A stretch of 64,000 bases of DNA from Bradyrhizobium sp. 4 (GTDB lineage: Bacteria > Pseudomonadota > Alphaproteobacteria > Rhizobiales > Xanthobacteraceae), in NCBI RefSeq assembly GCF_023100905.1, contig NZ_CP064686.1:4712001-4776000 (forward strand), written 5' to 3'. Both the position numbers and the translations under genes were made by a program. The notes below the pieces were generated by a model. The model had not been told where the DNA came from, made no database searches, and was given only the letters and a program-made list of their open reading frames with translations. The stretch's first letter is position 1. Each line of letters begins with the position of its first letter. Of the stretch, positions 33,187 through 42,248 are shown piece after piece.

Positions 33187-34404
33187 CTACTCTTCAGGCG
33201 CATTCTCGATCGGATCAAATCTGCTTGCATCGAGCCCGAGCAGGTTCCACGACTGCTGCATGTGCTGCGGCAGCGGCGCGGTGGCATCGATGAAGCCGCC
33301 GCGCGGATGCGGAATGACGATACGGCGCGCGAGCAGATGCAGCCGGTTTTGCAGGCCGCCCGGCAATTGCCAGTTCTCGATGTTGAAATATTTGGGATCG
33401 CCGACGATGGGGTGGCCGATATGTTCCATGTGGGCGCGCAGCTGGTGGGTGCGCCCGGTCACCGGCTTCAGCGACACCCAGGTCAGCTTGTTGCCGGCGG
33501 TCTCGACCACCGCATAGTAGGTCACCGCGTGGCTTGCGCCCTCGTCGCCATGCTGGGCGATGCGCATGATGGTGTCGTCCTCGCTCTCCTCCTTGGCGAG
33601 AAATGTCGAGATGCGGCCCTGCTTCGGCTTCGGCAGGCCCGGCACCAGCGCCCAATAGGTTTTTCGCGCCGACCGCGAACGGAATGCGCCGGTGAGATGC
33701 GAGGCGGCAAAGCGGGTCTTGGCGACCAGGAGACAGCCCGACGTCTCCCTGTCGATGCGGTGCACGAGGCGCGGCTTCTGGCCCTTGGAATCGCGCATCA
33801 CCTCCAGCATCTGGTCGATGTGTCGCGTCATGCCCGAGCCGCCCTGCACGGCCAGTCCGGCCGGCTTGTTCAGCACGAGAACGTCGTCATCCTCGTAAAT
33901 CGTCATCTCCTTCAGCGCGGCAAGCGTCTTTTGCGCCGCCTCTGACTCGGGGTTGGGTGCCTTCGGCGTGTCGAGCTTCAGCGGCGGAATGCGGACGCTC
34001 TGGCCCTCCTCCAGCCGGTCCTTGCTGTCGACGCGCTTGCCGTCGACGCGCAGCTCGCCTTTGCGAACGACGCGCTGGATGTGGGAGAACGACAGGCCGG
34101 GAAAGTGCGCTTCAAGGAAGCGATCGACGCGCATGTTGTTCTCGTCGGCCGTCACCTTGACGGTCTGCACCTTGGTCGGCAGCAATGCCTCGACGGGGGG
34201 CTTTGCCGGCGCAGCCTTTTCCGGTTCGGCTTTGGGCGCGCGCCGCTCGACCCGCTCACTCGCGAAGCGCGGCGGCTTCGTGCCCGGCTTGCCGCCCGGC
34301 CGAGGCCCAGCCGCCTTCGCGCTGCGCGCCTTGAACGGGCGCGCCTCCTTGCGCTCATCGCGCTCGCGAGGTTTTGGGTTCATTCTCTTGATGCGGCGGC
34401 TCAT
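33187..34404 (-). CDS. RluA family pseudouridine synthase (RluC-like)
   Basis: A 405-residue enzyme. The N-terminal 80 residues are a basic, low-complexity region with many Lys/Arg/Ala. An S4-like RNA-binding region comes next (VDRFLEAHFPGLSFSHIQRV). The catalytic domain has VHRIDRETSGCLLVAKT, with the catalytic Asp near residue 213. It converts U to pseudouridine in 23S rRNA, probably positions 955, 2504 and 2580 as RluC does. The antitoxin gene upstream overlaps its start by four bases. Confidence 0.92.
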   Translation of the reverse strand: MSRRIKRMNPKPRERDERKEARPFKARSAKAAGPRPGGKPGTKPPRFASERVERRAPKAEPEKAAPAKPPVEALLPTKVQTVKVTADENNMRVDRFLEAHFPGLSFSHIQRVVRKGELRVDGKRVDSKDRLEEGQSVRIPPLKLDTPKAPNPESEAAQKTLAALKEMTIYEDDDVLVLNKPAGLAVQGGSGMTRHIDQMLEVMRDSKGQKPRLVHRIDRETSGCLLVAKTRFAASHLTGAFRSRSARKTYWALVPGLPKPKQGRISTFLAKEESEDDTIMRIAQHGDEGASHAVTYYAVVETAGNKLTWVSLKPVTGRTHQLRAHMEHIGHPIVGDPKYFNIENWQLPGGLQNRLHLLARRIVIPHPRGGFIDATAPLPQHMQQSWNLLGLDASRFDPIENAPEE

Positions 34405-34718
34405 GTGGCTTTTCCAAACGTTCGTGTCGACTGCACCGTCGCGCGGCGCGGCAGCGACGCAACCTGCGCCCCCACCTCTTTTTCCGCGAGGCGCAGCTCA
34501 TATTGCTGCTGCAGGTTCATCCAGAACTGCGGGCTGGTGTCGAACCAGTGACCAAGACGCAACGCCGTATCGGCCGTGATGCCGCGCTGTCCATTGATGA
34601 TGCCGGTGATCCGGTTCACGGGTACATCGACCTGACGCGCGAGTTCTGCGGCGGAGATGCCGAGTTGTCGCAGTTCTTCGGCAAGATGTTCACCGGGATG
34701 TATGGGCGTGCGGGGCAT
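34401..34718 (-). CDS. HigA family antitoxin, apparently without HigB
   Basis: A 105-residue HTH protein starting MPRTPIHPGEHLAEEL, the normal HigA opening. The helix-turn-helix is in ISAAELARQVDVPVNRITGI, followed by INGQRGITADTALRLGHWF. A HigB toxin usually precedes higA, but the 78-base space upstream (34719-34796) is too short for one, and rluC follows with a four-base overlap. It may be an orphan regulator that represses its own promoter through the inverted repeat at 34747-34768. The family is clear, the role is not. Confidence 0.9.
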   Translation of the reverse strand: MPRTPIHPGEHLAEELRQLGISAAELARQVDVPVNRITGIINGQRGITADTALRLGHWFDTSPQFWMNLQQQYELRLAEKEVGAQVASLPRRATVQSTRTFGKAT

Positions 34719-34746
34719 GGCGATTTCTTGGCCGGACTAGCGTGAA

Positions 34747-34768
34747 TTACGCGTTACGTAAACCGTAA
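34747..34768. promoter_or_regulatory. Candidate HigA operator
   Basis: TTACGTAA at 34754-34761 is a perfect palindrome, flanked by TTACG at 34747-34751 and CGTAA at 34764-34768. The site lies 29-50 bases before the higA start codon. Repeated TTACG/CGTAA half-sites are typical of HTH autoregulation. The link to HigA is inferred. Confidence 0.5.
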
Positions 34769-34796
34769 ATCGAACCCTACAGCAAGCCCGAAAGGG

Positions 34797-36131
34797 TTAG
34801 GCCCCACCCCGCTCCTTCCGCAACTTCGCCCAATAATCCAGCCGCTTCCTGATCTCCCGCTCGAACCCGCGGTCGGGCGGGTCGTAGAAGGTCTGGCGAC
34901 CCAGCGCTTCCGGGAAATAATCCTGTCCGGAGAAGGCGTCGGGGGCGTCATGGTCGTATTCGTAAGATGCGCCGTAGCCTTCCGATTTCATCAGCTTGGT
35001 CGGCGAATTGAGGATATGTTTCGGCGGCAGCAGCGAGCCGGCCTGCTTGGCGACCTGCATCGCCTTGCCGAAGGCGGTGTAGACGGCATTCGATTTCGGC
35101 GCGGTGGCGAGATAGACCACGGCTTGCGCGATCGCGAGCTCGCCCTCGGGATGACCGAGGAAGTCGAAGGTGTCCTTGGCTGCGTTGGCGATGACCAGCG
35201 CCTGCGGATCGGCAAGCCCGATATCCTCGACCGCCATGCGCACGACACGACGGGCCAGAAACAGCGGGTCCTCGCCGGCATCGAGCATGCGCGCGAGATA
35301 ATACAGCGCGGCATCGGGATCGGAGCCTCGCACCGACTTATGCAGCGCCGAGATCAAATTGTAATGGCCGTCGGCCGACTTGTCGTAGATGGGCGCGCGA
35401 CGCTGCAATATTTCCTGCAACTGCGCGGCGTCGAAAATCTCGTCCTTGCGCGCGGCGCGCCAGACTTCCTCGACGAGCGTCAGCGACGCGCGGCCGTCGC
35501 CATCGGCCATGCGCACCAGCACGGCGCGCGCTTCCTCGTCGAGCGGCAGCTTGCGGCCCTCGACCTCCTCGGCATGCGCAAACAGCTTTTCGATCGCGGC
35601 CGCGTCGAGCGAGCGAAACACCAGCACGCGCGCCCGGGACAGAAGCGCCGCGTTGAGTTCGAAGGACGGATTTTCGGTGGTGGCGCCGACCATCACCACC
35701 GTGCCGTCTTCCATGACGGGCAGAAACGAATCCTGCTGGGCCCGGTTGAAGCGATGCACCTCGTCGACGAACAGCAGCGTGCCCTTGCCCATCTCGCGGC
35801 GTGCACGCGCCGCCTCAAAGGCCTTCTTCAAATCGGCGACGCCGGAGAACACCGCGGAGATCTGCTCGAAATGCAGATCGGTGGCGTCCGCGAGCAGCCG
35901 CGCCACCGTGGTCTTGCCGGTGCCGGGTGGGCCCCAGAACACCAGCGAGCCCAGCGTGCGCGTCTCCAGCATGCGCGTCAGCGCGCCGTCTGGACCCAGG
36001 ATGTGATCCTGGCCGACGACCTCCGAGAGCGCGCGCGGCCGCAGCCGATCCGGCAGCGGATGCGGAGCCTCGTGATCGAGCCCCGCCGCGGCGAAGAGAG
36101 TTGGCGTCTCCTGTGGTCGCTTCGGACTCAT
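34797..36131 (-). CDS. rarA: Replication-associated recombination protein RarA
   Basis: A 444-residue AAA+ ATPase (RarA/MgsA, Mgs1/WRNIP1 family) that acts at stalled replication forks. The Walker A motif GPPGTGKT is at 67-74 and Walker B LLFVDE at 119-124. Sensor and helical domains follow (VGATTENPSFELNAALLSR) and a C-terminal tetramerisation region. The start overlaps the end of the serine protease gene by four bases, so the pair is probably co-transcribed. ATG at 36131. Length is normal. Confidence 0.94.
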   Translation of the reverse strand: MSPKRPQETPTLFAAAGLDHEAPHPLPDRLRPRALSEVVGQDHILGPDGALTRMLETRTLGSLVFWGPPGTGKTTVARLLADATDLHFEQISAVFSGVADLKKAFEAARARREMGKGTLLFVDEVHRFNRAQQDSFLPVMEDGTVVMVGATTENPSFELNAALLSRARVLVFRSLDAAAIEKLFAHAEEVEGRKLPLDEEARAVLVRMADGDGRASLTLVEEVWRAARKDEIFDAAQLQEILQRRAPIYDKSADGHYNLISALHKSVRGSDPDAALYYLARMLDAGEDPLFLARRVVRMAVEDIGLADPQALVIANAAKDTFDFLGHPEGELAIAQAVVYLATAPKSNAVYTAFGKAMQVAKQAGSLLPPKHILNSPTKLMKSEGYGASYEYDHDAPDAFSGQDYFPEALGRQTFYDPPDRGFEREIRKRLDYWAKLRKERGGA

Positions 36132-37534
36132 CCGCCCAGCGTGACGTTGATCTGCTGGCCGCCACGCACCAGCGTGATGCGCCAGATGCGCTGGCGCTCG
36201 GCCGCCGCCTTTTCGAGATCGCTGGTCTTGCTGATCTTCTGGTTGTTGACCGCCAGGATGACGTCGCCCTTCTGGAAGCCGACATTCGCGGCCGCGCTGT
36301 CGCCGCCGAGATCGGTGACCACGACGCCTTCGGTATCGGCGTCCAGATGCAGCTCGTCGGCAAGCGCCGGGGTGATGGTCGAGACCTTCGCGCCCTGGAG
36401 AGGCGAGCGCGCGGTGATGACGAGCTCGTTGCGGCCGGCATCGGGCGCGGCGTCCAGCGCCACCGTCAGCTTGACCGGCTTGCCGCCGCGCTGCACGTCG
36501 ATCTGCGCCGTGCCGCCGAGCGGCCGTGTGGCGAAGCGATAGTCGAAAGCGTTGGGATCATCCACGGTCTGGCCGTCGATCGAGACGATCAGGTCGGAGG
36601 ATTTCAGCCCGGCCTTGGCCGCCGGCCCGTTCGGGACGACGCTTGCGACCAGCGCACCGGTCGGCGAACGCAGGCCGAGACTCTCGGCGATCTCCGGCGT
36701 CACCGCCTGCAATTTCGCCCCTAACCAGGGCCGCTTGACCGCCTTGCCGCCACCCTTGGCGGAGGCGACGACGACGCGCACCATGTTGGCGGGGATCGCG
36801 AAGCCGATGCCCTGCGAGCCGCCGGAGCGCGAATAGATCGCGGTGTTGATGCCCGCGAGCCTGCCGTTCATGTCGACCAACGCGCCGCCGGAATTGCCAG
36901 GATTGATCGCCGCGTCGGTCTGGATGAAGAACTGGTAGTCGGTGATACCGACCTGCGTGCGCGCCAAGGCCGAGATGATGCCGTGAGTCACGGTCTGGCC
37001 GACGCCGAAGGGATTGCCGATCGCCATCACGACGTCGCCTACCAGCAGTTCGTCCGAATTGGTGAATTCGAGAGCCGGAAACTTCTCCTTGGTGTCCTTC
37101 AAACGCAGCACGGCCAGATCGCTGCGAGAGTCCTTCAGCACGATCTCGGCCTCGAACTCACGCTTGTCCGACAGCGACACCTTGACCTGGTCGGCGCCTT
37201 CGATGACGTGGACGTTGGTGACAACGAGCCCCGACGCATCGACGATCACGCCCGAACCGAGCGAGCGCTGCACCTGCTCCTGCTGCTGGCCGGGCACGCC
37301 GAAGAAGCGGCGGAATATGGGGTCGTCGAGCAGCGGGTTGCGGTTCTGCACCACCTTGGCGGCATAGACGTTGACAACCGCCGGCTGCACCCGCTGCACG
37401 ATCGGCGCATAGGACAGCCGCAGTTCGGCGGGCGAGGACGGCACACGGCGGTCCTGCGCGGCGGCCGGATTGAAGTTGGCCGAAAAGGCTATGCACAGTG
37501 CCGTGACGACGGCGGTCCAGGTCGATCGAAACAT
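36128..37534 (-). CDS. Periplasmic Do-type serine protease (DegQ/HtrA)
   Basis: A 468-residue envelope protease. Signal peptide about 1-26 (AAAQ cleavage). The trypsin-like domain has His109 (TNVHVIEG), Asp139 (RSDLAVLRL) and Ser215 (NPGNSGGAL). Two PDZ domains follow, the first near 265-350, the second from about 375 with VVTDLGGDSAAANVGFQKG. The family degrades or refolds misfolded periplasmic proteins. The Q-linker FFGVPGQQQEQVQR is the flexible LA loop. It is upstream of rarA with four bases overlapping. Confidence 0.94.
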   Translation of the reverse strand: MFRSTWTAVVTALCIAFSANFNPAAAQDRRVPSSPAELRLSYAPIVQRVQPAVVNVYAAKVVQNRNPLLDDPIFRRFFGVPGQQQEQVQRSLGSGVIVDASGLVVTNVHVIEGADQVKVSLSDKREFEAEIVLKDSRSDLAVLRLKDTKEKFPALEFTNSDELLVGDVVMAIGNPFGVGQTVTHGIISALARTQVGITDYQFFIQTDAAINPGNSGGALVDMNGRLAGINTAIYSRSGGSQGIGFAIPANMVRVVVASAKGGGKAVKRPWLGAKLQAVTPEIAESLGLRSPTGALVASVVPNGPAAKAGLKSSDLIVSIDGQTVDDPNAFDYRFATRPLGGTAQIDVQRGGKPVKLTVALDAAPDAGRNELVITARSPLQGAKVSTITPALADELHLDADTEGVVVTDLGGDSAAANVGFQKGDVILAVNNQKISKTSDLEKAAAERQRIWRITLVRGGQQINVTLGG

Positions 37535-37846
37535 TCCTACCTCTTGGAAAAGACGCCGGAATATAGGCGCGTTCGCCCCCCATTAGAAGGGCGCCCGGCG
37601 GCATATTCAGGGGCCTTTTTGGTGTGGCCGGCCTGCAAGCTCTGCGTGCGAAATCGCAATTTGCCGGGGCTGCCGATTGGCACGATGTGCGTCATCTTGC
37701 ATGGTGGCGCAAGGCGGATTCGGTTGCGGCGAATTTACACCAGTGGGAACCGCGCAACCGGCCGCAGCGTCGCGGGGTAGTCATCGATCCCACCTAGGCT
37801 CTCCGCCAGCGACTTGGGGAAGTTCGTCAAACGATGGAGTCATGAC
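37535..37846. other. Gap between divergent htrA-like and porin genes
   Basis: A 312-base gap without a credible gene, between divergent genes, so promoters for both should lie here. I see no strong -35/-10 match that I would place. The ribosome site of the porin (GGAG seven bases before GTG) is at the right edge. Confidence 0.5.
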
Positions 37847-39460
37847 GTGAGCAGGACAAGAATTGCAGCCACGGCGATGGGTCTCGCCGCCGCACTGGCA
37901 GCCTCGCAGGCCCAGGCCCAATCGGCGAGCAGCAGCGACCAGGAGATCGCGCTCCTGAAGCAGCAGCTGAAGATGCTGGAGCAGAAGCTCGACAAGCTCC
38001 AGAGCCAGACCGCCGCGAATACTGCGGCCACAGCGAAGGCCAAGCTTGAGGCGAAGGCGGAGGCGAAAGCCGAAGCGCGTTCCGAAGCGAAGGCCGCCGT
38101 CGCCAACGCCAACGCGGCGATCCCGCTCAAGGGACCGGCGCCCGCATCCGGCGTCGTCGTGACAATGCCGAACAACCGACCGACCATCTGCACTGCCGAT
38201 GGGGCTAACTGCGTCGGGATCACAAGCCGCGTGCATTGGGATGTCGGCGGCTATGACTATCGGCCCAACACGGCGGCAACCGTGCCGCAAAAGCTCGACA
38301 GCGGCGAGAACGTCCGCCGCGCGCGCATCGGTGTCGCCGGCAAGTTCTTCCACGACTGGAGTTTCGCGCTGGTCTACGACTTCGGCGGCTCCTCCGACGG
38401 GTTTGGCGGCGCAGCTCCGGGTTCGCTGCCCGGCGGCGGCGTCTCTGGCGTCGAGAACGCCTATCTCAGCTATACCGGCCTGAAACCGTTCGGCGGCAAG
38501 ATGGCCATCGAAGGCGGCATCATGGACCTGCCCTACACTCTCGATGAGGCCACGAGCTCCAACGACATCATGTTCATGGAGCGCGCCTCGGCGGGGATCG
38601 TCGCCACGAGCATCGCCGCGGGCGACTTCCGTTCGGCGGTCGGCACGCGCTGGTACAACGACGAGTTCTGGGTCGGCGCCTATGTCACCGGCCCCGCCAC
38701 CGGTGCGATCCACTCAGCGTCGAGCGTTGCGCCGAACGGCACCACGGAACAATACGGCGCGGTCGCGCGTGTCGCCGGCCAGGTCGTCAGCGGCAAAGAC
38801 TACTCGGTCCATCTCGGGGGCAATGCCGAATGGCTGATCCAGCCGACGCGCAATCTGGTGACGGGTGCACAGACGGTGACGCTGACCGATCGTCCGGAAC
38901 TGCGCATCGATCCCACGGCGCTGGCTACGACCGGCGCAATCGCCAATGCCTCCGGCGCGCAGGTCTACAGCGTCGAAGCGGCCGCCACCTATGGACCGCT
39001 GATCCTGCAAGGCGAGTATTTCTGGTACAACATCGATCGCAGCGCCAATACCGGCCTGCCGCCGCTGGGTGCGCCGAGCCTCAAATTCCAGGGCGGCTAC
39101 GCGCAGGCCGGCTACGTGCTGACTGGCGAGGGTCGCAGCTATAATGCAGCGAACGCGGCCTATGGCGGCGTCAAGCCGGCGCACCCGTTCTCGCTCGAGG
39201 GCGGCGGCTGGGGCGCGTGGGAAGTCGCGGGACGCTTCTCCACGATCGACCTCAACGATCAGCTCGGGACCGCCACCGGCATCGCAGGCGGCCGGCAGAC
39301 GGTCTACACGGCGGCGCTGAACTGGTATGTCAACGGCAACGTCCGTTTCATGCTGGACTATCTGCATGGCACGGTGTCGAGGCAGGCCTCGCCGGTCTCG
39401 ACCGCCGATGTCGGCTCGAAGTTCGATGCGGTCGCCATGCGGACGCAGTTCGCGTTCTAG
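37847..39460 (+). CDS. OprO/OprP-like outer-membrane porin
   Basis: A 537-residue outer-membrane protein. A signal peptide ends at AQAQS. A coiled N-terminal segment (SDQEIALLKQQLKMLEQKL, then a Lys/Ala/Glu repeat region) is followed by a beta-barrel beginning about residue 120 with RVHWDVGGYDYRP. Further strands include RRARIGVAGKFFHDWSFALVYD. The final residue is Phe, as in porins. Family members are phosphate- or polyphosphate-selective. The GTG at 37847 with GGAG seven bases upstream is preferred over a TTG at 37814. Ligand preference cannot be assigned. Confidence 0.88.
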   Translation: MSRTRIAATAMGLAAALAASQAQAQSASSSDQEIALLKQQLKMLEQKLDKLQSQTAANTAATAKAKLEAKAEAKAEARSEAKAAVANANAAIPLKGPAPASGVVVTMPNNRPTICTADGANCVGITSRVHWDVGGYDYRPNTAATVPQKLDSGENVRRARIGVAGKFFHDWSFALVYDFGGSSDGFGGAAPGSLPGGGVSGVENAYLSYTGLKPFGGKMAIEGGIMDLPYTLDEATSSNDIMFMERASAGIVATSIAAGDFRSAVGTRWYNDEFWVGAYVTGPATGAIHSASSVAPNGTTEQYGAVARVAGQVVSGKDYSVHLGGNAEWLIQPTRNLVTGAQTVTLTDRPELRIDPTALATTGAIANASGAQVYSVEAAATYGPLILQGEYFWYNIDRSANTGLPPLGAPSLKFQGGYAQAGYVLTGEGRSYNAANAAYGGVKPAHPFSLEGGGWGAWEVAGRFSTIDLNDQLGTATGIAGGRQTVYTAALNWYVNGNVRFMLDYLHGTVSRQASPVSTADVGSKFDAVAMRTQFAF

Positions 39461-39465
39461 GTATC

Positions 39466-39515
39466 GCCTGTCGTCCCGGGGTACGCGAAAACGCGAACCC
39501 GGGACCCAGCATCTG
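39466..39515. repeat. Intergenic palindromic element, GTCGTCCCGGGG type
   Basis: GTCCCGGG near 39474 pairs with CCCGGGAC near 39499-39506, around a GCGAAAACGCG hairpin. It follows the porin stop closely and so could act as its 3' hairpin. This GTCCC/GCGAAAACGCG layout is of the dispersed-repeat kind. Confidence 0.6.
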
Positions 39516-39540
39516 CAACGCTATCTGAAGGAGACAAGCC

Positions 39541-40554
39541 ATGAAGGCCGTCGGCTACAAGAAATCGCTTCCGATCGAGGATCAGGACGCGCTGATCGAT
39601 TTCGAGACCGCAAAACCCGAGCCCGGCGGCCGCGACATCCGCGTCGCCGTGAAGGCGATCTCGGCCAATCCGGTCGATTACAAGGTGCGCAAGCGCGCCG
39701 CTCCGCCCGAGGGCGAGACGAAGATACTGGGCTATGACGCGGCCGGCGTGGTCGACGCCGTCGGTCCCGACGTCACGCTGTTCAAGCCGGGCGACGAAGT
39801 ATTTTACGCCGGCTCGATCCTGCGCCAGGGCACCAATTCCGAATTCCATCTCGTTGACGAGCGCATCGTCGGCAACAAGCCGAAGAGCCTGTCGTTCGCA
39901 CAGGCAGCCGCCCTTCCCCTCACCTCCATCACCGCCTGGGAGCTGTTGTTCGACCGGCTGGGTGCGGTGCCCGGCAAGAGTGTCGATCCACGTACGCTGC
40001 TGATCACGGGCGGCGCCGGCGGCGTCGGCTCGATCCTGATCCAGCTCGCTCGCCGCCTCACCGGGCTGACCGTGGTTGCAACCGCAACGCGGCCGGAATC
40101 GCAAAAATGGTGCCTCGATCTCGGCGCGCATGCAGTAATCGACCACGGCCAACCGATGAAGGAGCAGATCGAGAAGCTCAAGCTGCCGCCAGTCGCGCTG
40201 GTGGCGAGCCTCACCTTCACCGACCAGCACTACAAGAGCATCGCCGATTCGATGGCGCCGCAGGGCAAGTTCGGCCTGATCGACGATCCGCCGGAATTCA
40301 CCATGAGTGCGTTCAAGGGCAAGGCAATCTCGGTGCATTGGGAATCGATGTTCACGCGCTCCTCGTTCCAGACCGCCGATATGATCGCGCAACATCATCT
40401 GCTGAACGACGTCGCCGACCTCATCGACAAGGGCGTCTTGCGTACCACGCTCGACCAGACCTTCGGCACGATCAACGCGGCCAATCTCAAGCGCGCGCAC
40501 GCGCTTTTGGAGAGCGGCAAGTCGCGCGGCAAGATCGTGCTGGAGGGGTGGTAG
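39541..40554 (+). CDS. Zinc-type alcohol dehydrogenase-like oxidoreductase
   Basis: A 337-residue medium-chain dehydrogenase/reductase without zinc-ligand Cys, of the quinone oxidoreductase (ZADH, YogA) branch. The NAD(P)-binding motif is LITGGAGGVGSILIQL (about 155-170). The catalytic domain opens with YKKSLPIEDQDALIDFETAK and has GYDAAGVVDAVGPDV. It reduces quinones or enones with NAD(P)H. It converges on the chloride channel gene with three bases between. No partner gene is visible. Confidence 0.9.
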   Translation: MKAVGYKKSLPIEDQDALIDFETAKPEPGGRDIRVAVKAISANPVDYKVRKRAAPPEGETKILGYDAAGVVDAVGPDVTLFKPGDEVFYAGSILRQGTNSEFHLVDERIVGNKPKSLSFAQAAALPLTSITAWELLFDRLGAVPGKSVDPRTLLITGGAGGVGSILIQLARRLTGLTVVATATRPESQKWCLDLGAHAVIDHGQPMKEQIEKLKLPPVALVASLTFTDQHYKSIADSMAPQGKFGLIDDPPEFTMSAFKGKAISVHWESMFTRSSFQTADMIAQHHLLNDVADLIDKGVLRTTLDQTFGTINAANLKRAHALLESGKSRGKIVLEGW

Positions 40555-40557
40555 GTC

Positions 40558-41886
40558 TTAGCTCGAAGCGGGCGCCGCTTTCGTCTCCGGCGGACGCGTC
40601 GCCCGCTCGATAAAGCCCTTGGCGAGCGCGTGGTAGATCCCTTCTTCGCAGATCAGCCGTGAGGTGGCGTGTGCGATCAGGGCAGCGGCCATTAACGGCA
40701 CCACCATGGCGTGGTTGTCGGTCATCTCGGTCACGATGACGAAAGCGGTGATCGGCGCCTGCACCACCCCTGCAAAATACGACACCATGCCGAGCAACAT
40801 GATCGCACCGAGCGGAGCGTCGTGGAAGAAGGACGCGATATTGCTGCCGAGGCCGGCTCCAACGGCGAGTGACGGCGAAAAAATTCCGCCGGGTATGCCA
40901 CTGATCGCCGCGAAGGTGGTGGCGAGAAGCTTGAGGATGCCGAAGTCCTGCGGCAGCGGTGCGCCCTGCTCCAGGGCCGTCTTTACCTGCTGGTAGCCTG
41001 TGCCATAGACCGTATCGCCGGAGACGATGCCGCAGATCGCGACCGCCAATCCGCACGCGAGCGCGAACCACAAAGGGTGGCCCTTGACCGCACGCCCGAA
41101 CGGATGGGCCGAGCCCCGCGCCATGGTGATGACGATGCGGCTGAAGACGCCGCCGGCCACGCCGCCAACCACGCCGCACACCGGAACCGCGAGCCAGTCG
41201 GCGCCGGGGGCCAGCGACATCGCACTGCTGCCGAAATAGGCGTAGTTGCCCATCAGCGCGAGCGAGGTCAGGCCGGCCGCGATCACCGCCGCGATGATCA
41301 GGCTGCTGGTACGCGTCTCGAAAGCACGGCTCATCTCCTCGATGCCGAAGACGATCCCCGCCAGCGGCGTGTTGAAGGCGGCCGCGACGCCAGCAGCCGC
41401 GCCGGCCAGGATCAATCCGGGCTGGCGGCGTGGCGAGACGCGGCCGAGCGCGAACATGATGGAAGCGCCGACTTGAACGCTCGGTCCTTCCCGGCCGACG
41501 GAGCCACCGCACAGCAGACCGAACAAGGTGAGGATCACCTTTCCGATCGCGATTCGGATCGAGACCAGGCTCTCGCGCGCCGTCTGGTCGGTCAGATGCC
41601 GTGCGGCGATCGCCTGAGGAATGCCGCTGCCCTGTGCGTTCGGGAACAACCGGGTGGTCAGATAGGCCGAGAGCATGAAGCCGAGAGGTGTCACCGCGAG
41701 CACGGCGTAGCGCGATTTGGCTAGCAGCAGCGCAAAGGCGTGCTGGGCGAGATCGGCAAGCTGCGCCAGCGCCACCGCCGCGGCGCCAACCCCGATTCCA
41801 CCGAGCACGAAGATCGCCCGCCGCTGCCATCGCGCGGATGTCAGCCTGAACAGGCGTTTATGGCGGGTCGAGAGGGGCCAGAGCAT
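40558..41886 (-). CDS. ClC family chloride/proton antiporter
   Basis: A 442-residue ClC protein. The selectivity motifs are GSGIP (86-90), GREGP (131-135) and GIFSP near the middle of the second half. The gating glutamate is Glu133. FNTPLAGIVFGIEEM around 171-185 keeps the Glu pair at the position of the proton glutamate of E. coli ClC-ec1, so H+/Cl- exchange is expected rather than a plain channel. The start is ATG 41886, because codons upstream to 42039 overlap the DUF1330 gene and look non-coding. A role in acid resistance or anion balance is inferred. Confidence 0.92.
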   Translation of the reverse strand: MLWPLSTRHKRLFRLTSARWQRRAIFVLGGIGVGAAAVALAQLADLAQHAFALLLAKSRYAVLAVTPLGFMLSAYLTTRLFPNAQGSGIPQAIAARHLTDQTARESLVSIRIAIGKVILTLFGLLCGGSVGREGPSVQVGASIMFALGRVSPRRQPGLILAGAAAGVAAAFNTPLAGIVFGIEEMSRAFETRTSSLIIAAVIAAGLTSLALMGNYAYFGSSAMSLAPGADWLAVPVCGVVGGVAGGVFSRIVITMARGSAHPFGRAVKGHPLWFALACGLAVAICGIVSGDTVYGTGYQQVKTALEQGAPLPQDFGILKLLATTFAAISGIPGGIFSPSLAVGAGLGSNIASFFHDAPLGAIMLLGMVSYFAGVVQAPITAFVIVTEMTDNHAMVVPLMAAALIAHATSRLICEEGIYHALAKGFIERATRPPETKAAPASS

Positions 41887-41942
41887 AAAACCGAGGTTTA
41901 GCCGGTCCCGCCGCGAATTGAAGAGGCAAGCGAGCAGACCAG

Positions 41943-42239
41943 CTAGACCGGAACCATGCCCTCGACGAACATCAACCGCCGCTCCAGCGCGGTCTGCCGA
42001 AGCTTTAGCGCCTCCGCATATTCCGGCGACGCGTACCATTCGCGCGCGCGTTCCATCGAGGTAAACTCCACGATGATGATGGTCTTGGGCGGCGGGCCGC
42101 CCTCCACCAATTCGGCGGCGCCGCCGCGGACGAGATAGCGGCCGCCATATTGCGCGATGGTAGCAGCAGCCAGCGTACGATAAGCCTCCATCGCGGCCTG
42201 ATCACGCGCCTCGACCTCCGAGATCACATAGGCCGGCAT
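41943..42239 (-). CDS. DUF1330 family protein
   Basis: A 98-residue member of the dimeric alpha/beta-barrel DUF1330 family. It begins MPAYVISEVEARDQAAMEAY, and has YGGRYLVRGG and IIIVEFTSMERAREWYASPEY, the two conserved blocks. Its function is unknown; many members sit near dehydrogenases. It follows the SDR gene by nine bases and is probably cotranscribed with it. The chloride transporter starts 57 bases downstream. Confidence 0.92.
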   Translation of the reverse strand: MPAYVISEVEARDQAAMEAYRTLAAATIAQYGGRYLVRGGAAELVEGGPPPKTIIIVEFTSMERAREWYASPEYAEALKLRQTALERRLMFVEGMVPV

Positions 42240-42248
42240 GAGACGGCC

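Noticed and set aside
34719..34796. Search for a HigB toxin upstream of higA
   Set aside because: Only 78 bases lie between higA and rarA, too short for a toxin gene of about 90 codons.
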